Shown: positions 59,725-64,000 of the stretch, piece by piece
How the letters are laid out: each line of letters opens with the position of its first letter
Position numbering within the stretch: the first letter of the stretch is position 1
Assembly: GCF_001678905.1 (NCBI RefSeq)
Contig: NZ_CP012117.1
Coordinates: 1,736,001 to 1,800,000, forward strand
Direction: 5' to 3'
DNA length: 64,000 nt
Source: Dermabacter vaginalis
GTDB taxonomy: Bacteria > Actinomycetota > Actinomycetes > Actinomycetales > Dermabacteraceae
Made by a program: the position numbers and the translations under genes
Notes under the pieces: model-generated
The model's database searches: none
The model's input: the letters and a program-made list of their open reading frames with translations, nothing else
Told to the model about the DNA's origin: nothing

Positions 59725-61553
59725 TCGTTTTCAAGTTCGGTACCGGGGTGCCCCGAAGGTGCGATCCCGCGGCGTTGCAGCGCGTAACCGAGAAGCTCCG
59801 AAACGGCAGGACCCGCAACCGTTGAGCCGGACTGGAACCCGTTGATCCCGTACACGAACACGCCCACTACGAGCTGCGGATCGTCCATGGGCGCCATCGA
59901 AATGAACGAAGACGTGTAGGTTCCGCCAGGGACCTGCGCCGTTCCCGATTTTCCGCCAACGGCGTATCCCTCAACGCTGCCCGCGGCCTTGCCGTTATCG
60001 TCGATATCGTTATCCATGAGATCGCGCATTGTCGCAGCCGTGTCGCTTGAGACGACGCGCGTGTGCTCACCTTCCGGCTCGGGGGTGAAGGAATCGTCCG
60101 TTCCCACCCGCCCTTTGACGATGCGAGGCTCGATGCGCACGCCATCGTTGCCGAAGGCGCCCACCGCCGAGACTATCTGCAGCGCCGTAACGGCATAGCC
60201 CTGCCCGAAAGCGGTCGCGTATTGCGTGCGACCACGCCAGTCCTTCGCGGGGTGCAGGATTCCCGCGGATTCTCCGGGAAGGTTGACATTCGTTTTCGCG
60301 CCAAACCCGAAATTCCGCAAGTACTCCTCGCGCTTCTCGTTCGGGATCCTTCGTGAAACCTCAACCGTGCCAACGTTCGAGCTGTACTTGAGCACTCCGG
60401 CAAGCGTGTAATAGCGCTCGGGGTGCTCGTGCGAGTCCTTGATGCTCTCCCCGCCGAAATCCTTTCGGTACGGGATCGAGAAATGATCGTCGACCTTTGC
60501 CTTCCCCTCGTTGATCACCGACGCCATGGTGAAAAGCTTGCCCGTCGAACCAGGCTCGAAAACATTCGAGATGGATTGATTACCGCGATACTTCGCGTCA
60601 GTCGCGCCGGGATTGTTCGGGTCGTACGTGGGGTAGTCGGCAAGGGCGAGCACGTGGCCGGTTTTCGGGTCAATCACGACGGCAGTGCCGCCGCTACCCC
60701 CAAAATCCTTGACCCGCTGCGCAAGAATCTCCTGCGCACGGTACTGAAGGTCTCTATCGATCGTCAGTTCAATACTCTCGCCATCGATCGCAGCCTTCTC
60801 GCTGACCTGCGCCGAGGGGATCAATTGTCCACCTGCACCGCGCTCATACTGACGCTCGCCATCGGTTCCGCGCAGGGCCTCGTCGAAGGAGAGTTCGGCG
60901 CCCGCGAGGGCCGTACCGTCCGAACCCGTGAAGCCCACGATATTGCCCGCAACTTGGCCCGCCGGATACAAACGCTCGGCAACCCGCTCGGATGTCACGC
61001 CACCGATGCGAAGCTGCTTGACGGCAGCTTCGACCTCGGGGCTCACGTCCTTGGCAAGGATCGTGTACCCCGACTTGCCCGTGAGCTTCTGTTCGAGCTC
61101 ATCAACGCTCATCGACAGCAGCGGTGAAAGTTCCATCGCGACCGCTTTCACGCCCTTGACCTGCGCAGTTTGGGACTTTTCGCGGTACCTGGGCATCTGC
61201 CGCTGATCCACGATGATGGTATAGCGTTCGGTGCTCGTGGCGAGCACCTCGCCGTTCGCGTCAAGAATGTCGCCGCGAAGCGCGGGCACTCGCTCGGTGT
61301 GGAGGCGATTCGCGCGTGCCTCAGCCGCTAACTGAGCAGAATTAATCCCCTGGATCCACACGAGGCGCATGCTGACCGCAAGGGCGGCGATGAGCATGAG
61401 CACCACGATCACGCTGTGGCGGCGATGCGGCTCGTAGCCATTGCGGCGCGGGTGCGCTCCCGCTCTCGACTTTCGAGGAGCGTGAGAACGCCCGTCACGC
61501 ACTTTGCGCGCCGGGCGGCTGCGAGAGTCTCGCGGCACACGAGAATCCGGCAC
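59715..61553 (-). CDS. ftsI: Septal peptidoglycan transpeptidase FtsI (PBP3/PbpB)
   Basis: A 612-residue class B penicillin-binding protein that cross-links septal peptidoglycan. A basic 45-residue tail precedes one membrane helix (about 47-67). The dimerisation domain contains L-R-G-D-I-L-D near 92-98. Catalytic motifs are S336-T-G-K, S391-S-N and K535-S-G. The GTG start lies 2 nt after the ftsL stop. It is the probable partner of FtsW. Confidence 0.95.
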   Translation of the reverse strand: MPDSRVPRDSRSRPARKVRDGRSHAPRKSRAGAHPRRNGYEPHRRHSVIVVLMLIAALAVSMRLVWIQGINSAQLAAEARANRLHTERVPALRGDILDANGEVLATSTERYTIIVDQRQMPRYREKSQTAQVKGVKAVAMELSPLLSMSVDELEQKLTGKSGYTILAKDVSPEVEAAVKQLRIGGVTSERVAERLYPAGQVAGNIVGFTGSDGTALAGAELSFDEALRGTDGERQYERGAGGQLIPSAQVSEKAAIDGESIELTIDRDLQYRAQEILAQRVKDFGGSGGTAVVIDPKTGHVLALADYPTYDPNNPGATDAKYRGNQSISNVFEPGSTGKLFTMASVINEGKAKVDDHFSIPYRKDFGGESIKDSHEHPERYYTLAGVLKYSSNVGTVEVSRRIPNEKREEYLRNFGFGAKTNVNLPGESAGILHPAKDWRGRTQYATAFGQGYAVTALQIVSAVGAFGNDGVRIEPRIVKGRVGTDDSFTPEPEGEHTRVVSSDTAATMRDLMDNDIDDNGKAAGSVEGYAVGGKSGTAQVPGGTYTSSFISMAPMDDPQLVVGVFVYGINGFQSGSTVAGPAVSELLGYALQRRGIAPSGHPGTELENEWK

Positions 61554-61555
61554 GT

Positions 61556-62041
61556 TTAGCGCGCCCTCTCATTACCCATGCCGTAATCGTAAAGATTCTT
61601 AGGCGCTTTCGCGACGTGTGGAATGAGCGCTGTCGCCCCCTGAGCCGCGGCTGCCGGCTCGCCGATAATGCTTCCGTTTGCGAGGTCAATGTAGGCAACT
61701 TTTCCCGCGGGCACCATTCCCAGTTCGCGCGCCTGACGTTCAAGCTCTTGAGGTGTTCCGAGTAGATCCGTCTTTTCCTCGAGCACCTGGGTCTGCTCGC
61801 TCAGCTCACGAGATTCCCGCTGGAGCTTCGTCACCTCGTAGCTCATGTTCGTCATCGAAATATTGAGCATAAGGGTCGCGATCACGGCAGTGAGCAGCAC
61901 GAGCGTGCACAGCACCGTGAAGGGGAGAGAGCTGCGCTGGATATTCGGGCGCGCGACAAGCGCGAGGTTCGCCGATCGCGCGTGCGCGGGAGCGATGCCG
62001 GCACGCCTGCGGGAGGCGGGGGTAGCTGCGAGCTGTGCCAT
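61556..62041 (-). CDS. ftsL: FtsL-like divisome protein
   Basis: A 161-residue bitopic protein: polar N-terminus to about 40, one membrane helix (about 40-62), then a coiled coil (K-L-Q-R-E-S-R-E-L-S-E-Q-T) and an L-G-M-V block near 108. The size, topology and place between rsmH and ftsI identify it as the FtsL equivalent, although sequence identity in this family is low. It starts 2 nt after rsmH. Confidence 0.85.
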   Translation of the reverse strand: MAQLAATPASRRRAGIAPAHARSANLALVARPNIQRSSLPFTVLCTLVLLTAVIATLMLNISMTNMSYEVTKLQRESRELSEQTQVLEEKTDLLGTPQELERQARELGMVPAGKVAYIDLANGSIIGEPAAAAQGATALIPHVAKAPKNLYDYGMGNERAR

Positions 62042-62043
62042 GG

Positions 62044-63015
62044 CTATGAAATCTCCGGTGGTGTCGTGCGTTCGATGGCGCGCAAGCGCACGCTCGCCGA
62101 ACGCGGGTTGGTTTCTTGCTCGTGTGCGGGCGCCTTCATGGCTCCGCGCTTGACGAGCGAAAAGTTCGGGGCAAACTCTGCGAGGTCAACGGGAAGGCCC
62201 GCGGGAGTTTTCGAGGTGCTCGCCGCCACGAACGCTTCCTTGACCATGCGGTCTTCGAGTGAGTGGTAAGACTCGATGACGAGCCGACCGCCGAGCGCTA
62301 GTGCCCCGAGGGCACTGTCGAGGGCGTCGCGAAGGATATCGAGCTCCTCATTCACGGCAATCCGCAGCGCTTGAAACGTACGCTTGGCCGGATGGCCACC
62401 TGAGTGGAGGGACTTCGCGGGCAGGGACCGCTCGATCGCGCTCACAAGCTGGGGCGAACGCTCAAAGAGCTCCGACGCCCGCTCTTGCACAATTGTGCGC
62501 GCGATCCGCCTCGAGAATTTCTCTTCTCCATAGCGGTACAGGATGTTCGCGATGTCCTGCTCGCTCCACGTATTAAGAATGTCCGCGGCGGTAAGCGAGT
62601 CGCCGTCGGGATTCATGCGCATATCGAGAGGAGCGTCAACGCTGTAGGCGAAACCGCGCTCGCGTGTATCAATCTGAAAACTCGAGAGACCGAGGTCCAT
62701 GAGGATACCGTCAGCCTTCTCACGCCCCGCTTCCGCTAGCGCATCCACGATTCCGTCGTAAGTGGTGTGCACGAGTGTGAAGCGCCCGTCGAAGCCTTCC
62801 TGGATCAGGCGCTCGCGAGCGAGGCCGAGCGCTGCTGCGTCACGGTCGATCCCCACGAGGTGGGTGTTCGGAAACGCCTCGAGAACAGCGCACGCGTGTC
62901 CCGCCATGCCGAGGGTGCAGTCCACGTAGGTGGAGTTCGCGCGCTCGAGTGCGGGGCGTAGGAGCTCGAGGCACTCCTCGCGCATCACGGGTGCGTGAAG
63001 CTGGGACGCGTCCAT
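62044..63015 (-). CDS. rsmH: 16S rRNA m4C1402 methyltransferase
   Basis: A 323-residue SAM-dependent enzyme (formerly MraW) that methylates N4 of C1402 in the decoding centre. The start H-A-P-V-M-R-E-E is typical. The SAM site is Y-V-D-C-T-L-G-M-A-G-H; the family norm is G-G-G-H. L-M-D-L-G-L-S-S-F-Q and S-Y-H-S-L-E-D-R are further signatures. GGGGAGG precedes the ATG. It is separated from mraZ by 152 nt that contain a long RNA hairpin. Confidence 0.96.
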   Translation of the reverse strand: MDASQLHAPVMREECLELLRPALERANSTYVDCTLGMAGHACAVLEAFPNTHLVGIDRDAAALGLARERLIQEGFDGRFTLVHTTYDGIVDALAEAGREKADGILMDLGLSSFQIDTRERGFAYSVDAPLDMRMNPDGDSLTAADILNTWSEQDIANILYRYGEEKFSRRIARTIVQERASELFERSPQLVSAIERSLPAKSLHSGGHPAKRTFQALRIAVNEELDILRDALDSALGALALGGRLVIESYHSLEDRMVKEAFVAASTSKTPAGLPVDLAEFAPNFSLVKRGAMKAPAHEQETNPRSASVRLRAIERTTPPEIS

Positions 63016-63091
63016 CGTGCCTCCCCTCGCTCGCTATCGCCATTCGGCGTCGGTTTCCTGATCGTTTCGCGGGTGACGTCATACCGTCAGA

Positions 63092-63151
63092 CATCTCCTC
63101 GCTTGCGTCCCGCCACCGGGGAAGATGCGTCGGGGCGCAAGCGAAGAGATG
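63092..63151 (-). other. Long hairpin between mraZ and rsmH
   Basis: Arms at 63092-63107 and 63136-63151 pair over 16 positions around a 28-nt loop. The single imperfect position is C-A on the plus strand but a G-U wobble in the minus-strand transcript, so the sense RNA pairs fully. No U-tract follows, so a processing or stability element is more likely than a terminator. Confidence 0.65.
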
Positions 63152-63167
63152 CCTCGCGGCACGTCGT

Positions 63168-63599
63168 CTAGAACAAACCTGGAACGATCTCGGTTGCCGT
63201 TTGAGCGAAGGCCTCCTCGGTCTCTCCCAGATATGTCTCCCACGCTTCGCTCGACCAGATTTCGATGCGGTTGCCGGCACCAATAACCGTGCATTCGCGA
63301 TCGAGCCCCGCGTATGAGCGAAGGTGCGAAGGAATGGTCACGCGGCCCTGCTTATCCGGCACGACGTCTTCCGCTCCCGAGAGGAGCACGCGAAGGTAAT
63401 CGCGCGCATCCTTGCTCGTGACCGGCGCCTGGCGCAACTGCTCGTGAAGGTTCTCGAACTCCCGCATCGGGTACACCGTCACGCAGTGTTCCTGACCTCG
63501 GGTCATCACGAGCCCCGCCGCGAGCTGATCGCGAAACTTTGCCGGAAAGATGAGCCGCCCCTTGTCGTCGAGCTTGGGCGTGAAGGTGCCAAGAAACAT
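63168..63599 (-). CDS. mraZ: Transcriptional regulator MraZ
   Basis: A 143-residue protein with two AbrB-like swapped-hairpin domains ([10 protein letters not shown] and [10 protein letters not shown]). MraZ rings bind repeated TGGGN-type boxes and control the division/cell-wall cluster, including their own gene. GGAGG lies 5 nt before the ATG at 63599. It is the first gene of the cluster and has boxes 48-69 nt upstream. Confidence 0.96.
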   Translation of the reverse strand: MFLGTFTPKLDDKGRLIFPAKFRDQLAAGLVMTRGQEHCVTVYPMREFENLHEQLRQAPVTSKDARDYLRVLLSGAEDVVPDKQGRVTIPSHLRSYAGLDRECTVIGAGNRIEIWSSEAWETYLGETEEAFAQTATEIVPGLF

Positions 63600-63646
63600 G
63601 GGCACCTCCATTCCCCGTCTCGATCCGGGTGGACCTCTCCTTACGC

Positions 63647-63668
63647 CCCCACTTTACCCCACTTCCCA
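63647..63668 (-). promoter_or_regulatory. mraZ: MraZ boxes upstream of mraZ
   Basis: On the coding strand: TGGGA (63668-63664), TGGGG (63661-63657) and TGGGG (63651-63647). The last two are separated by exactly 5 nt, the spacing of the known MraZ operator (TGGGN-N5 repeats). They lie between the possible -10 and the start codon. Confidence 0.7.
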
Positions 63669-63731
63669 CCACAAACAACACCCCATTCACCACATCGTCA
63701 CCAAATCAGCATAAAAACGCAGGCCAGAAAG

Positions 63732-63748
63732 GTGGAGGTAAGTGGAGG
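63732..63748 (+). promoter_or_regulatory. Pair of GTGGAGG elements, 10-bp spacing
   Basis: GTGGAGG at 63732-63738 and 63742-63748 on the plus strand, opposite to the proximal TGGGG boxes. They cover the -35 area for the TATGCT candidate. They are the same element as in the array at 63938-64000. Confidence 0.55.
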
Positions 63749-63937
63749 AGATTCGCCGCACAACCCCTTCAAGGGCCACAATTGGAGGGATTTCCCAGGG
63801 AAAACCCGTCGAACGCATCGTCGAGCTCGAGCGCCCCGCAGACTCAACCTATCTCCTAAACATGCAGGTCAATACGCAGTTTTTGGGTTGCATAAGACCC
63901 CGCGCGCCAGTTGGAGGAACCGCGGCGGGGTGAGGTG

Positions 63938-64000
63938 GTGGAGGAAAGTGGAGGCAGTGGAGAGAAGTGGAGGTGGTGGAGGGAAATGGAGGCAGTGGTG
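63938..64000 (+). repeat. Tandem GTGGAGG array with 19-bp period, cut by window end
   Basis: Units start at 63938, 63948, 63957, 63967, 63976, 63986 and 63995, so the spacing alternates 10, 9, 10, 9, 10, 9. Five units are GTGGAGG/GTGGAGA, one is ATGGAGG and the last is cut or degenerate (GTGGTG). The spacers alternate a purine triplet (AAA/GAA) and a doublet (CA/TG). Confidence 0.8.

Larger units (their letters stand above)
63600..64000. promoter_or_regulatory. mraZ upstream region
   Basis: 401 nt without a credible gene. On the mraZ strand there is a possible -10 TATGCT (63713-63708) and a second candidate pair, TTGACC with TAGGTT 15 bp later, near 63845-63875. The region also carries the MraZ boxes and GTGGAGG repeats listed separately. 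A gene to the right may share it. Confidence 0.5.

Noticed and set aside
63938-64000. Array as a CRISPR or coding repeat
   Set aside because: Units are 9-10 bp without spacers, and frames through it give only low-complexity peptides.

Overview
The window is chromosomal DNA from a high-G+C Gram-positive bacterium (Actinomycetota, probably Micrococcales; a Dermabacter-like genus is only a guess). The signs are the division and cell-wall order mraZ-rsmH-ftsL-ftsI-murE-murF-mraY-murD-ftsW-murG-murC-ftsQ-ftsZ-pgeF-sepF-yggT-divIVA without ftsA, a mycothiol-dependent formaldehyde dehydrogenase, WXG100 proteins, a MurE with the DNPR motif typical of meso-diaminopimelate users, and the actinobacterial insertion in 23S rRNA. 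No mobile element, CRISPR array or tRNA gene was seen.

Layout. 1-6.6 kb (minus): a compact type VII secretion-like locus with three WXG100 genes, a 1385-residue FHA-FtsK/SpoIIIE ATPase and a PP2C phosphatase, ending in tandem terminators. 6.7-13.8 kb (minus): a polyprenyl diphosphate synthase and an rRNA operon with two tandem promoters, 16S, 23S, two 5S genes and a strong terminator. 13.8-22.4 kb (minus): tyrS, argR-argG-argH behind candidate ARG boxes, and pheS-pheT. 22.6-26.9 kb: mscR with a metallo-beta-lactamase-fold partner, then a divergent PfkB kinase/GH4 glycosidase pair. 26.9-31.4 kb (minus): infC-rpmI-rplT (AUC start for infC, leader attenuator), a SpoU-type RNA methyltransferase and a CopD-CtaG fusion. 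31.5-35.5 kb (plus): an iron-siderophore ABC importer behind a DtxR/IdeR-type box. 35.5-39.9 kb: an MFS transporter, an SseB-like protein, an unusual HisA/PriA homologue, two small unknowns and a DUF3054 protein. 39.9-64 kb (minus): dnaE, rluD-type gene, lspA and the complete division/cell-wall cluster back to mraZ and its operator region.

How the genes work together. The right-hand 20 kb makes lipid-linked peptidoglycan precursor (murC-G, mraY), polymerises and cross-links it at the septum (ftsW, ftsI), and builds the divisome (ftsZ, sepF, ftsQ, ftsL, divIVA). Most genes overlap by 4 nt, which suggests translational coupling. MraZ probably controls the start of the cluster through repeated TGGGN boxes. 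The most unusual parts are the self-contained secretion-like locus at the left edge and a seven-unit GTGGAGG array running off the right edge.
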